Shown piece by piece: positions 8,259 to 17,517 of a DNA stretch of 64,000 bases (positions are counted from its first letter, which is position 1; each line of letters opens with the position of its first letter). The notes beneath the pieces were generated by a model, which ran no database searches, was not told the DNA's origin, and was given only the letters and a program-made list of their open reading frames with translations. The translations under genes and the position numbers were made by a program. The stretch covers positions 682,001 through 746,000 of the forward strand of contig NZ_PDEQ01000001.1 of the NCBI RefSeq assembly GCF_002554795.1, read 5' to 3'. The stretch is from Longibacter salinarum. GTDB lineage: Bacteria > Bacteroidota > Rhodothermia > Rhodothermales > Salinibacteraceae.

Positions 8259-9233
8259 TCATTCGTCGCTGAGCACAGACGACGTGGTCGTTCGAAGACG
8301 GGATTCTTCTCCCCCTTCATGGTCGGTGCGGATCGTTAAGACCGGAGACTCTGCATGGCGGATAACCTGCTCCGCGACACTGCCGAGTATAGCTCGCTTG
8401 ATGCCCCGGAATCCATGCGTACCGATCACGACGAGCCCGGGCCGATCGCTTTCGACGCGCTCGAGAATGCTCGTTGCAGCATGGCCTGACTGAACGTTTA
8501 CACGCACCGAAATTCCGCTATTCTCGAGCGCAGACGCTTGTTCTTCCAGGAATTTGTGTGCCCGTCGCTCGATGGCTTCCGTGTCCAGTGCGGGTGCACC
8601 GACGCCATATGCTGGAGGAAGCGATACGCGCTCGATAATGTGAAACAACTCGACACTCGCGTTGAAAATCTTGGCGGCACGGGCTGCACGCTCGATCACT
8701 TCCTCGGTCGCAGACGACAGATCCACGGGAACGAGGATGGTAGCAACCTCCGGACGAATCGGATGCGTCGGATCGATGTCGCCGGCCCGCGGACAGGCCG
8801 TCAGGACCGGGCACGACGCAGTTCGCACAACTTCCTCAGCAACACTTCCCATCACAGCGCGCTCGAACCCGCTCCGGCCATGCGTGCCCATGATGATAAT
8901 GTCAATGTCATTCTCATTTGCATACGTCACGATGCCCTCAGCGGCGGACCGGCAAATGATCGTGCGCTGAATCGTCTGCTCGGGAAAGTCATCTAGGTCC
9001 AATTCCTCGTCGTCCTCGAATTCATCGTGTCGAGGCAAGAGGTCTGCATGCAGGTCGTCCAGGATGTCGCTCTCGCGAATCGCGATCACCTCCGAAAGCT
9101 TTGGTTCCCGCTCGTCGACGTTGACGATATGGATTCGCGCTCCTGTGCGTTCTGCCAGAACAGCAGCATATCCGAGCGCTCGAACCGAGGTCGGGGATCC
9201 GTCGGTGGGGACTAAAATCTCTTGAGTGGTCAT
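8259..9233 (-). CDS. Universal stress protein, two UspA domains
   Basis: A 324-residue tandem UspA protein and the only one of the five in which both halves keep the complete G-2X-G-9X-G-S pattern (GTHGRSGFERAVMGS and GTHGFRGIKRAILGS). Both domains are therefore predicted to bind ATP or a related nucleotide. An acidic stretch (EFEDDEELDLDDF, roughly residues 71-83) interrupts domain 1 and suits the acidic character of the proteins here. It is the middle gene of a three-gene Usp run, 45 bp after the upstream Usp gene. Tandem Usp proteins usually respond to starvation, oxidative or respiratory stress; the target of this one cannot be told from sequence. Confidence 0.92.
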   Translation of the reverse strand: MTTQEILVPTDGSPTSVRALGYAAVLAERTGARIHIVNVDEREPKLSEVIAIRESDILDDLHADLLPRHDEFEDDEELDLDDFPEQTIQRTIICRSAAEGIVTYANENDIDIIIMGTHGRSGFERAVMGSVAEEVVRTASCPVLTACPRAGDIDPTHPIRPEVATILVPVDLSSATEEVIERAARAAKIFNASVELFHIIERVSLPPAYGVGAPALDTEAIERRAHKFLEEQASALENSGISVRVNVQSGHAATSILERVESDRPGLVVIGTHGFRGIKRAILGSVAEQVIRHAESPVLTIRTDHEGGEESRLRTTTSSVLSDE

Positions 9234-9278
9234 GAACCGCAGAGGTTTAATTACAGAAAAACGGCTCGAGTCCCGATA

Positions 9279-10271
9279 CTAGTTTCTGGTATTCGGCTCG
9301 ACTAGACTCTTTCCCGTCGACTTGACGGTGAGCACCGGGCAGGACGATAGACGGACAATTTTCTCAGCGACACTGCCAAGAAGCACACGGTCCAGCCCCG
9401 TTTGCCCTTTCGTGGACATCGCCACCAGATCCACGTCGTTCTCATCGATGAATGCCGGCACCTCCGTGTCAACCGTTCCCACAATCACATGGGGCGTAAT
9501 GGACGACCTCACTGGAACCGAAGCCGCTTCCGCATCTGGCCCTCCTGGGACCGGAGCCCCGAGCTGCACGGTTTCGTCGATGAACTTCTGCAGGCGCTCT
9601 TTCACTTTCTTCTCGATATTCGGATCGATGTCCCGAATGTCGGTCACACCTCCGACGTAAAATGCAGGGTGCAATTTCTGCTCGATCACATGCAGAACCT
9701 CCACCGATGCGTCATATAGAGCGCCCAGAGCCAGGCCATAGCGTAGCGCTTCTCGAGATGGATCGGAAAAGTCAATGGGGACGAGTATTTTTTTTGCTGG
9801 GTGGAAATCTTCCGTCCTCGCTTCGTCCTCCTCCCCACGCACCGTGAGCACCGGACGATCCGCACGGCGGACAACCTCTTCTGCCACGCTTCCGAGAAGG
9901 AAGCGCCGCAGGCCCCGCCGACCATGAGTCCCGAGCCCGATCATGTCGATATCGTGTTCACTCGCATAATTCAGGATGGCAGGAGCAGCCGCGACGTCAC
10001 GAACAACCGCTTCCTTGATCTCGACATCGAACACCGATCGATCGACTTTTTTGCCATCGGCATGCAGCGACAGGTGTCGTCGGATCTCGTTGATGTCGCC
10101 GGCGGGTTTGAGTTCCTCGCCTGGCTGCGTCGGGTCCTCGTGCAGAACCTGGGCGTACAGCACGTGAAGGGTCGCACCGGTACGCTGTGCGAAATCAAGG
10201 GTGTAGCGAAACGCCTGATTCGATACGGGTGAGAAGTCACGCGCGAGAAGAATCGAGTTGACGTTCAGCAT
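9279..10271 (-). CDS. Universal stress protein, two UspA domains
   Basis: A 330-residue tandem UspA protein. Domain 1 starts ILLARDFSP, where the usual Val-Pro-Thr-Asp is changed, and keeps GTHGRRGLRRFLLGS. Domain 2 starts ILVPIDFS and has STKGQTGLDRVLLGS, with Ser for the first Gly. About 25 extra residues (near residue 235, Gly/Pro/Ala-rich) lengthen domain 2. It is the promoter-proximal gene of the three-gene Usp run. Its upstream region holds an 8-bp inverted repeat (10351-10378) and a TACCAT box on the minus strand. The leader before the ATG is pyrimidine-rich. Confidence 0.91.
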   Translation of the reverse strand: MLNVNSILLARDFSPVSNQAFRYTLDFAQRTGATLHVLYAQVLHEDPTQPGEELKPAGDINEIRRHLSLHADGKKVDRSVFDVEIKEAVVRDVAAAPAILNYASEHDIDMIGLGTHGRRGLRRFLLGSVAEEVVRRADRPVLTVRGEEDEARTEDFHPAKKILVPIDFSDPSREALRYGLALGALYDASVEVLHVIEQKLHPAFYVGGVTDIRDIDPNIEKKVKERLQKFIDETVQLGAPVPGGPDAEAASVPVRSSITPHVIVGTVDTEVPAFIDENDVDLVAMSTKGQTGLDRVLLGSVAEKIVRLSSCPVLTVKSTGKSLVEPNTRN

Positions 10272-10350
10272 GAGTTTTTGGTACGGGTGAGGGAATCTGT
10301 TGGGGCTCCGCCGTGGAAGAATGCACTCCGGAGCGAACCGCTTTCACTAA

Positions 10351-10378
10351 GAGCAACGTGCGGGCAATGTCGTTGCTC
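10351..10378. promoter_or_regulatory. Inverted repeat upstream of the three-gene Usp run
   Basis: GAGCAACG and CGTTGCTC form an 8-bp inverted repeat with a 12-nt spacer, 80 bp upstream of the Usp start at 10271. On the minus strand TACCAT (10385-10380), a possible -10 box of the type seen elsewhere in this window, lies next to it. The repeat could then be an operator or a 5' leader hairpin. No good -35 box is seen. Confidence 0.35.
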
Positions 10379-10562
10379 GATGGTATGATAACTCGGCGAC
10401 GCGAGAAAAGAGAACGTCCGGCCGCCGCTTCAACACAGTATGCGTTCGACCGGCCGAGAGTCGAAGGGCGAGAATGGGAAACGGGCACAGAAGGTCTTGC
10501 ACATTTCTGTAGGGGACTTCCCCACACACGGTGGGCACGGCGGCACTGATGCATCGTCGATA

Positions 10563-11195
10563 TCATGACGGATGTCGCGCAATGAGGTGCGCGGTGGCGG
10601 CGAAGCCATGGAGGCGTCCCTCGTCAAGGTGGACGTCCGCTGCCGAGACATCGAGCGGATCGAACGCCGAAAACGCACGTCGAAGCTCGCCGACCGCCAC
10701 CATGCGGTCCAACCGATTCGGTCCGACACGATCGTAGTTACCATTCAAATGCTCTGGACGAAACCACTGACCGAAGACCCAGCCACCCCGCCGGAGGACT
10801 GTGCGCACCAGCGCGAATAGAGCCCTTCGCTCCTCTGGCAGGAGTTGCAGAAAGGACACGATCACGATGTCCCACGATCGATCCGGCGTCCAGTCTCGGA
10901 CATCGAGGACGTCGAACGACACGTCCAGGTCGGCTTTCGTCGCCCGGCGGCGTGCAGTCGCGATCGCCTCCTTTGAGAAGTCCACACCCGTACCGCGAAT
11001 CTCCCGTTCCTGGGCGAGTGCGAGCAGGGTTCGCCCTTCTCCCGCACCGAGTTCGAGAACCTCTGCACCCGTCGGGATTTGCCCGGCATGCTGCATCACA
11101 AATGCGCTCGGCTCCCGCCCGAAGAGAGCATCCTCACGGTCGTATCGGAGATCCCAGAACGGCGGCTGACTACTTTCCCGATCGGCGGTTTTCAC
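10563..11195 (-). CDS. Class I SAM-dependent methyltransferase
   Basis: The 210-residue protein has the Rossmann-type SAM-binding fold. The glycine motif I, VLELGAGEG, is at about residues 46-54. An acidic motif follows (GTGVDFS, near residue 75), then VLDVRDW and a DIVIVSF strand (post-I and motif IV). Its size and the N-terminal FWDLRYDREDALFGREPS resemble TehB/UbiE-like small-molecule or thiol/metalloid methyltransferases. The substrate cannot be inferred. It lies 87 bp upstream of the pepF terminator region on the same strand, preceded by that terminator, so it is probably a separate transcript. Confidence 0.82.
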   Translation of the reverse strand: MKTADRESSQPPFWDLRYDREDALFGREPSAFVMQHAGQIPTGAEVLELGAGEGRTLLALAQEREIRGTGVDFSKEAIATARRRATKADLDVSFDVLDVRDWTPDRSWDIVIVSFLQLLPEERRALFALVRTVLRRGGWVFGQWFRPEHLNGNYDRVGPNRLDRMVAVGELRRAFSAFDPLDVSAADVHLDEGRLHGFAATAHLIARHPS

Positions 11196-11229
11196 CGTGT
11201 GTGTGTCTCTTTTTCAGAGGGAAACAAGA

Positions 11230-11272
11230 ATGCGGCCCCGGTATGAACGATTGCCCGGCACCGAGGCCGCAT
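11230..11272 (-). terminator. Intrinsic terminator of pepF
   Basis: Read on the minus strand, ATGCGGCCTCGGT pairs with ACCGGGGCCGCAT (one G-T wobble) around a 17-nt loop and is followed by TTCTTGTTT. It lies 11 bp beyond the pepF stop codon and before the downstream methyltransferase gene. Confidence 0.75.
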
Positions 11273-11282
11273 ACAGATCACA

Positions 11283-13070
11283 TTACGCCGTCTCCGTCGC
11301 CTCTGCGAGCGTTTCAGCCCGGTCAATCAGCGACTCGATCTCATCGAGACCGTGGTGCCAGAAGTCCAGATCCGTGAGGTCTACACCGAGCGGTTCGACC
11401 AGGCGGTGCGGCCAATCCGACCCACCGGCACTGAGAAGATCGATATATCGCTCGGCAAAGCCATCGCCAGACTCCTGATAGCGGCTGTAGAGCGCCAGCA
11501 CCAGCAGTTCGCCGAACGCGTAGGCGTACACATATCCGGGCGTGTGGAGGAAATGCGGAATGTAGCTCCACCAGTGACGGTAGTGATCGCCGAGGGCGAC
11601 GCTGCCTTCGAACATCGCCTCCTGCGTTTCCATCCAGAGCTCGTTGAAACGAGCCGCCGGAATTTCGCCCTTCTCTCGCCGCTCCGTATGGATCCGATCT
11701 TCAAAGCGATTCATGGCGATCTGTCGAAAGACCGTGGCGATGGTATCATCGATCTTGCTGATGAGCATCGCGAGCTGGTTTTTCGGATCGTCTTCCCGAC
11801 TCATCAGACGCTGAAACACAAGCATTTCGCCAAAAACCGACGCGGTCTCTGCCGTCGTCAGCGGCGTACCGTGGTGAAAAATCGTCTGCTCGCGAGAGAG
11901 GAACTGGTGGATTCCGTGTCCTAGTTCGTGCGCGAGGGTCTGGACGTCCCGCGACCGCCCCGTGTAATTCATCAGGACGTACGGGTGAGCGGACGGAACC
12001 GTCCCGTGACTGAATGCACCGCTACGCTTCCCCTGCTTCACCGCAGCATCAATCCAGTCTTCTTCGAAGAACCGCGTTGCGGTCTCGCTCATGACCGGAT
12101 GGAAGTCACCGTAGGCGTCGAGAACGATCCCGCGCGCCTGGTCCCAATCGTACCGCGTATCCGCTTCGCCGATCGGCGCGTACCGATCGTAGTCGTGCAA
12201 TTCATCCAGTCCGAGGAGACGTTTCTTCAGCTTGTAGAAACGAGCGACCAGGTCATATCTCGACGTCACAGCATGGATCAATGCTTCCACCGTTTCGTCC
12301 TCAACCTCATTGGACACGTTTCGGCTCTGCATCCAGTGGTCGTAGCCGCGCAGGCGGTCGTTCGACGCCTTCTCCGCAAGAAGCGTGTTGAAAATGTACG
12401 TCAGCGTCCGCTTCTCCTCCGTTAGCCCCTCTGTGAACGAGAGCGCGGCATTTTTCCGGAGATCGCGATCGGGCTCGTAGAGCTTCGAAAGAATCTCCTG
12501 CTGCGTAATCGTCTCTCCATTCAACTCGTAGCGCGCCGCTCCCATCGTTTCATCGAAATAGCGGGTCCACGCCCCCTGGCCGGTAACCTGTTTCTCGGAC
12601 AGAACTTTCTCTTCCGGCTCGGTCAGGACATGCTTCTTATTCTCCTGCTCGACTTCTAGATAATGCCGGTACGGTTCGAGGGCCTCTTCCTCTAGAAGCT
12701 CGGCAGCCCGTTCGTCCTCAACATTCGCCCACTCCACCTCGATGAAAAGCAAATTCTGACGAGCGTAGTTATATGCTTCTTTCACCTTCTGAAGCTGTGC
12801 TCCGTGCTTCTCGTCCGAGGTGTTTGTCGACCAGGCGAGATAGGCATATGCGTAGGCTCGACCCAGGTCGTCCTGAATTTCCTCGAGTTCGACGAGAGCT
12901 TCCGCCAACTCATCTGCTTCGAGCTCTTCTATGCGCCCACGGTACGTCTCGGCGAACTGCTGTGACCGCTGTTGGGCATCGCTCAGGCTCGCCTCAAGGC
13001 TGGCGCTGTCATCATGAAGGTCGGTGAGGCTCCAGTTGACGCTCTCGGCGCCGGTCTGCGTTGCTTCCAT
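11283..13070 (-). CDS. pepF: Oligoendopeptidase F (M3 metallopeptidase)
   Basis: This cytoplasmic zinc peptidase cleaves short peptides released by protein turnover. The zinc site HELGH is at about residues 381-385 within TLAHELGHGIHQF, with the downstream Glu expected about 25 residues later (in the TAETASVFGEM segment). The C-terminal HSLH-like region typical of M3B enzymes (YSYIPHF) is also present. From the ATG at 13070 the protein is 595 residues, normal for the family (about 600). A longer reading from 13202 adds 44 residues with no PepF similarity and is not favoured. It is monocistronic: a terminator follows the stop, and hisB diverges upstream. Confidence 0.93.
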   Translation of the reverse strand: MEATQTGAESVNWSLTDLHDDSASLEASLSDAQQRSQQFAETYRGRIEELEADELAEALVELEEIQDDLGRAYAYAYLAWSTNTSDEKHGAQLQKVKEAYNYARQNLLFIEVEWANVEDERAAELLEEEALEPYRHYLEVEQENKKHVLTEPEEKVLSEKQVTGQGAWTRYFDETMGAARYELNGETITQQEILSKLYEPDRDLRKNAALSFTEGLTEEKRTLTYIFNTLLAEKASNDRLRGYDHWMQSRNVSNEVEDETVEALIHAVTSRYDLVARFYKLKKRLLGLDELHDYDRYAPIGEADTRYDWDQARGIVLDAYGDFHPVMSETATRFFEEDWIDAAVKQGKRSGAFSHGTVPSAHPYVLMNYTGRSRDVQTLAHELGHGIHQFLSREQTIFHHGTPLTTAETASVFGEMLVFQRLMSREDDPKNQLAMLISKIDDTIATVFRQIAMNRFEDRIHTERREKGEIPAARFNELWMETQEAMFEGSVALGDHYRHWWSYIPHFLHTPGYVYAYAFGELLVLALYSRYQESGDGFAERYIDLLSAGGSDWPHRLVEPLGVDLTDLDFWHHGLDEIESLIDRAETLAEATETA

Positions 13071-13408
13071 CTGGCTATCGGTCGAGTGATCAGAGATTCG
13101 TATGGGGACGTTGAGGTCGATCCCATAGGGACAAAAGTACGTCTCCACGGCCCCTTTGTTGTCCACATTTTCGACGCGATGCGAATGCTTGTTCGCTCCC
13201 ATGACGTATCGCTCTCGAATCCTTGTGCAACACCATACGCAGAGTGACCGAACCGAACCGTAAACGCCCTGAATGAGCGGAATTCACACGTGCTTCCGGC
13301 GAAAATAGCGTACGCACGAAAGCCGATGCTTATGTTTTCTAGGTCAAGAGATGTTGAGCCGCCCCACGCCGCGCATCGCCCTCTCGGTCCAATCGATTTC
13401 TGTTCGTG

Positions 13409-14008
13409 ATGCCCACTCCTTCGCCTCGCACCGCTTCCGTCCACCGAACGACCAACGAGACTGATGTCCAGGTTGAGATCGGGCTCGACGGCACTGGATC
13501 GTACTCGAACGACACCGGCGTCGGTTTTCTGGACCACATGCTCGACCTGTTCGCCAAACACGGCGGCTTCGACCTGGAGGTCTCGTGTGACGGGGATCTG
13601 CACATCGACGAGCACCACACCGTTGAGGATGTCGGCATCACGCTCGGCATGGCCATCCGGGAGGCCCTTGGCGACAAGAAGCGCATCACCCGCTACGGAC
13701 ACGCCTACGTCCCCATGGACGAAACGCTGTCGCGTGCGGTGATCGACCTCTCCGGACGGTTTTACCTCCACGTCGACGCCGACTTTTCGCGATCGATGGT
13801 TGGGGACCTTTCGACCGAAATGGTCTCGCACTTCTGGTACTCCGTTGCAGAGCATGTTCGCTGCAACCTGCACGTGACCGTATTGTACGGAACGAACGAC
13901 CACCATAAGATCGAAGCGATGTTCAAAAGCGTTGCTCGCGCGCTCCGAACGGCCGTACAGCGAAGCGATGAGAATCCCGAAGTCGCTTCAACAAAGGGGA
14001 CGATCTGA
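13409..14008 (+). CDS. hisB: Imidazoleglycerol-phosphate dehydratase
   Basis: It catalyses the dehydration of imidazoleglycerol phosphate in histidine synthesis. The 199-residue protein is the monofunctional form, without the histidinol-phosphatase domain found in enterobacteria. The two manganese-binding histidine motifs are clear: DEHHTVEDVG near residue 70 and NDHHKIEAMFK near residue 170. FLDHMLDLFAKHGGFD is also typical. The ATG at 13409 directly follows an in-frame GTG at 13406 and either could be used. It opens a plus-strand his cluster (hisB, proC, hisH, hisA, hisF). Confidence 0.95.
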   Translation: MPTPSPRTASVHRTTNETDVQVEIGLDGTGSYSNDTGVGFLDHMLDLFAKHGGFDLEVSCDGDLHIDEHHTVEDVGITLGMAIREALGDKKRITRYGHAYVPMDETLSRAVIDLSGRFYLHVDADFSRSMVGDLSTEMVSHFWYSVAEHVRCNLHVTVLYGTNDHHKIEAMFKSVARALRTAVQRSDENPEVASTKGTI

Positions 14009-14092
14009 CGCCACCGATGCGACCGGATACCGCTCCCCCCACGGTGCAATTGCACGCAACACCGAACCTCGTTTGACCAAACCAACAGACCT

Positions 14093-14911
14093 ATGCTATC
14101 GGACGAGACAGTGGCTGTCATTGGAGCTGGCAACATCGGTCGAGCCGTGATCGGAGGCATGATCCGGAGCCAACGGATTGAATCAGACCAGGTGATCGCC
14201 ACCCGACGTACCCAGGCGGCACTCGATGCAATGGCCGATGAGTTTCCTGGCCTGCTGACCACCACGAACAACGTCGACGCCGTCCGGAACGCGAGCATTA
14301 TTTTGCTCACCATCAAGCCGCAGAGTCGGTCGGAGGTAATCACGGAGATCCGCGAACACGTGTCGCGCTCAGCACTCGTGGTCAGCGTCCTCGCTGGCGT
14401 GACCACCGAGCGCCTCCAGATGGCGTTCGGATCCGAGCAGCCGGTGGTTCGCGTAATGCCGAACACACCGGCACTCGTCGATGAAGGCGCGACAGCTATC
14501 ACGGGCGGGGCCTTCACGACCGATGAGCACGTCGATACGGTGCGCCACATGTTCGAGGCTGTCGGCCAGGTGGTGGAGACGCGGGAATCTCTCCTGGATG
14601 CCGTCACGGGCCTCTCCGGCAGTGGACCGGCGTATGTGTACATGTTCATCGAAGCGCTGACCGACGCCGGCGTGCAACAGGGGCTTTCCCGCGACATCGC
14701 AGCCCGCCTCGCCGCGCAGACGGTGTACGGAGCAGCCAAACTCGTGCTCGAAACCGGCAAGCATCCCGCGATCTTGCGTGATGAGGTGACAACCCCCGGC
14801 GGAACGGCCATCGCAGCGGTCTCCGAGCTCGAATCACGTGGCCTCCGAACCACCATCATCAACGCCGTGAACACCGCTACCGAGCGCTCGAAGGCGCTCA
14901 ACGAGGAATAG
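14093..14911 (+). CDS. proC: Pyrroline-5-carboxylate reductase
   Basis: It performs the last step of proline synthesis, reducing pyrroline-5-carboxylate with NAD(P)H. The 272-residue protein has the N-terminal dinucleotide motif VIGAGNIG (residues 8-15), the RVMPNTPALV segment, and the C-terminal substrate-site signature GLSGSGPAYVYMFIEAL with DEVTTPGGTAIAA. It lies between hisB (84 bp before) and hisH (97 bp after), so a proline gene is embedded in a histidine cluster. Length and motifs are complete. Confidence 0.95.
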   Translation: MLSDETVAVIGAGNIGRAVIGGMIRSQRIESDQVIATRRTQAALDAMADEFPGLLTTTNNVDAVRNASIILLTIKPQSRSEVITEIREHVSRSALVVSVLAGVTTERLQMAFGSEQPVVRVMPNTPALVDEGATAITGGAFTTDEHVDTVRHMFEAVGQVVETRESLLDAVTGLSGSGPAYVYMFIEALTDAGVQQGLSRDIAARLAAQTVYGAAKLVLETGKHPAILRDEVTTPGGTAIAAVSELESRGLRTTIINAVNTATERSKALNEE

Positions 14912-15008
14912 AAGTATCTCTGCGGATGTAGAGCTGGAATACCGCGCGGGCACGCTACGCTGGCGGCGAGAACAGTAAAACACTCATTTTTAGAACCTCT
15001 CGGATTGC

Positions 15009-15635
15009 ATGGTCACCATCGTTGATTACGGAATTGGAAATCTACGCTCCGTCGAAAAGGCGTTCCATGCCGTGGGTGCCGAGGTTCTACGTACCGATGA
15101 TCCCGACACGATCGGTCAGGCCGAGCGTCTCGTCCTCCCGGGCGTTGGCGCGTTCGGCGCGTGCATCAACGAAATCCGGTCGCGAGAGGTGGAGGAAGCC
15201 ATTCACCATGCGATCGACGGCGGCGTGCCGTTCCTCGGCGTTTGCGTCGGGATGCAGTTGTTGTTTCAGGAAGGACTGGAGCACGGCACGCACAGAGGTC
15301 TCGGCCTTCTTCCCGGTCAGGTGGTCCACTTCCATAAGGCGGAAAATGGCGCTGCCGCGAACCTAAAGGTGCCGCACATGGGCTGGAATGTGCTCACCCC
15401 AACTCGATCCTCCCGGCTTCTCGACGGGCTGGACGAGGGTGGCGAACCGTATGTCTACTTCGTGCACTCGTATCACGCCGTCGCGGACGACGAAGCAGAC
15501 GTCCTTGCCACGTCCACGTACGGCCACACCTTTCCGGCCGTGGTTCAACGCGACAACGTGTTCGGCGTGCAATTTCACCCGGAGAAGAGTCAGTATCACG
15601 GCCTACGCATCCTGGAAAACTTCACGCAGTTGTAG
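15009..15635 (+). CDS. hisH: Imidazole glycerol phosphate synthase, glutaminase subunit
   Basis: The 208-residue class I glutamine amidotransferase supplies ammonia to HisF. The catalytic triad is visible: the nucleophile Cys79 in LGVCVGMQLLF, and His190 and Glu192 in QFHPEKS. The oxyanion segment PGVGAFGAC (residues 44-52) is present. The partner hisF lies two genes downstream with hisA between them, the classic hisHAF order. No Shine-Dalgarno sequence precedes the ATG. Confidence 0.96.
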   Translation: MVTIVDYGIGNLRSVEKAFHAVGAEVLRTDDPDTIGQAERLVLPGVGAFGACINEIRSREVEEAIHHAIDGGVPFLGVCVGMQLLFQEGLEHGTHRGLGLLPGQVVHFHKAENGAAANLKVPHMGWNVLTPTRSSRLLDGLDEGGEPYVYFVHSYHAVADDEADVLATSTYGHTFPAVVQRDNVFGVQFHPEKSQYHGLRILENFTQL

Positions 15636-15723
15636 CGAGACCTCTGCGGTTTTTCCTGAAACGCTCGCTTTCGTCAGCAGTGCAACCTGGGCCTATACTC
15701 TTACCGCCTGCTCCCCTTCTGCC

Positions 15724-16536
15724 ATGGCTTTGATCATTCCCGCCATCGACCTTCGTGGTGGCCGTTGCGTGCGCCTGCACCAGGGCTCATATGACGACGA
15801 GACGGTGTATTTTGACGACCCCGTCGACATGGCGAAGCTCTGGCGGGTTCAGAATGCCCGCACCCTCCATGTTGTGGATCTTGACGCTGCACGCGGAGGA
15901 AGTGAGGACCGCGAGGACAATCGCGAGGTGATTCGCCGAATTGCGGACGCCCTCGACATTCCGATCCAGCTTGGCGGCGGTATTCGCTCCATCGAAGACA
16001 TCGAGCAAGCTCTCGACTGGGGTGTCTACCGCGTCATTCTCGGGACGGCAGCCGTACGCAACCCGGACCTCGTCGAAGAGGCCATCGACCGGTTCTCGTG
16101 TCGCCGGGTCGTCGTCGGCATTGACGCAAGAGACGGCGAGGCCCGTGTCCAGGGCTGGACGGAAGGATCCGGCGTCGACGCAGTGGAACTGGCTCTCGAC
16201 ATGGAACGCCGCGGCGTCCGCCGGATCATCTACACCGACATCAGCCGGGATGGAACCATGACGGGCCCGAACGTGCAGGCCTATCGCAATCTTGGAAAGG
16301 CACTGTCCAAAGCAAAAATCACGGCGTCTGGTGGCGTTGGCGAGCACAAGGACCTCGTCAAGATCCAGACGCTCAGCCCGTACAACGTCGACTCCGTCAT
16401 CGTCGGGCGGGCTCTTTACGAAAATCGCTTTCCGTGCCAGCAGTTCTGGTGCTGGAACGATAAGGAGAAGGTTGATCTGGACACCTACTCCACGGCCCGT
16501 TTGCGAGACCAGCCCTCGATCGACGCCGATTGCTGA
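15724..16536 (+). CDS. hisA: ProFAR isomerase
   Basis: It isomerises ProFAR to PRFAR in histidine synthesis on a TIM-barrel scaffold. The ATG at 15724 begins [13 protein letters not shown], placing the catalytic Asp at residue 9. The second catalytic Asp lies in YTDISRDGT. Phosphate-binding GGGIRS and ASGGVG are also present. The protein is 270 residues, about 20 longer than usual because of a C-terminal tail rich in charged residues. The ATG at 15724 follows a pyrimidine-rich leader. hisF starts 140 bp further on. Confidence 0.95.
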   Translation: MALIIPAIDLRGGRCVRLHQGSYDDETVYFDDPVDMAKLWRVQNARTLHVVDLDAARGGSEDREDNREVIRRIADALDIPIQLGGGIRSIEDIEQALDWGVYRVILGTAAVRNPDLVEEAIDRFSCRRVVVGIDARDGEARVQGWTEGSGVDAVELALDMERRGVRRIIYTDISRDGTMTGPNVQAYRNLGKALSKAKITASGGVGEHKDLVKIQTLSPYNVDSVIVGRALYENRFPCQQFWCWNDKEKVDLDTYSTARLRDQPSIDADC

Positions 16537-16676
16537 CGTTGGTATCGACCCGTTTCGAGCCGTCGCGTGTGGATGCTAGCCTCCGAAAGAGGCTGCAGCC
16601 TGCGCTGCCAGGAAACCGGGCCGTCCGCTGTTCCAAAACGCTTCTACCGTCCTTTCCACCGCGGTTGCTTCCGTCT

Positions 16677-17486
16677 ATGCTTGCCAAACGCATCATTCCT
16701 TGCCTCGATGTCGACCAGGGTCGGGTCGTCAAGGGCATTAACTTCGTCGATATCCGTGATGCCGGCGACCCAGTCGAACAGGCCCGCACGTACGACGCCG
16801 CTGGAGCTGACGAGCTCGTGTTTCTCGACATTACGGCCACACACGAGGGTCGCGACATCATGCATGACGTGGTCCGACGTACGGCCGACCAGATCTTCAT
16901 CCCGCTAACGGTCGGAGGTGGACTTCGAACCGTCGACGACATGCGCGCGATGCTCCACGCCGGGGCCGACAAGGTCGCGATCAACTCCGCCGCAGTGAAA
17001 GATCCTGACGTGATCACGCGCGGCGCTGAGGCCTTCGGTGCTCAATGCATCGTCGTGGCCATCGACGCGAAACGTACGGGGCCGGAAAAATGGGAAGTCT
17101 TCGTGCACGGGGGACGCAAAAATACAGGCATGGACGCCATCGAGTGGGCCGTCGAGGCGGAGAAACGTGGCGCCGGTGAGCTTCTCATCACGTCGATGGA
17201 CCGGGACGGCACGAAGGACGGCTACGATAACGAACTGCTTACACGCATTACCGATCGGGTTCGGATTCCAGTGATTGCGTCCGGCGGGGCGGGCACGCTG
17301 GAGCACCTTCGCGACGGTCTGGAAGTCGGCGGCGCCAGCGCCGTCCTCGCGGCAAGCATCTTCCACTTTCGCGAGTACTCGGTTGGCGAGGCGAAGCAGT
17401 TCCTCCGCGATGCCGGCATTCCGGTCCGCCCCAGCGTCGATGCGTACGCCCGCCGGTACGTCTCGGCCCCCGATGATGCATCTTGA
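16677..17486 (+). CDS. hisF: Imidazole glycerol phosphate synthase, cyclase subunit
   Basis: It forms the imidazole ring from PRFAR and ammonia delivered by HisH, with release of AICAR. The ATG at 16677 gives [20 protein letters not shown], with the catalytic Asp11. The second catalytic Asp lies in the [19 protein letters not shown] region, and the [16 protein letters not shown] and [10 protein letters not shown] loops are intact. Its 269 residues are somewhat longer than the family's usual 250-260. The reading frame is open upstream to 16530, but that stretch shows no HisF homology. Confidence 0.96.
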   Translation: MLAKRIIPCLDVDQGRVVKGINFVDIRDAGDPVEQARTYDAAGADELVFLDITATHEGRDIMHDVVRRTADQIFIPLTVGGGLRTVDDMRAMLHAGADKVAINSAAVKDPDVITRGAEAFGAQCIVVAIDAKRTGPEKWEVFVHGGRKNTGMDAIEWAVEAEKRGAGELLITSMDRDGTKDGYDNELLTRITDRVRIPVIASGGAGTLEHLRDGLEVGGASAVLAASIFHFREYSVGEAKQFLRDAGIPVRPSVDAYARRYVSAPDDAS

Positions 17487-17517
17487 TCTCTGACTTTACG
17501 AACGACTTCCTGCTGCC

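Noticed and set aside
13762-14901. 379-residue open frame opposite hisB and proC
   Set aside because: It spans two established genes on the other strand and has the low-complexity Ser/Arg/Thr composition of a shadow frame.
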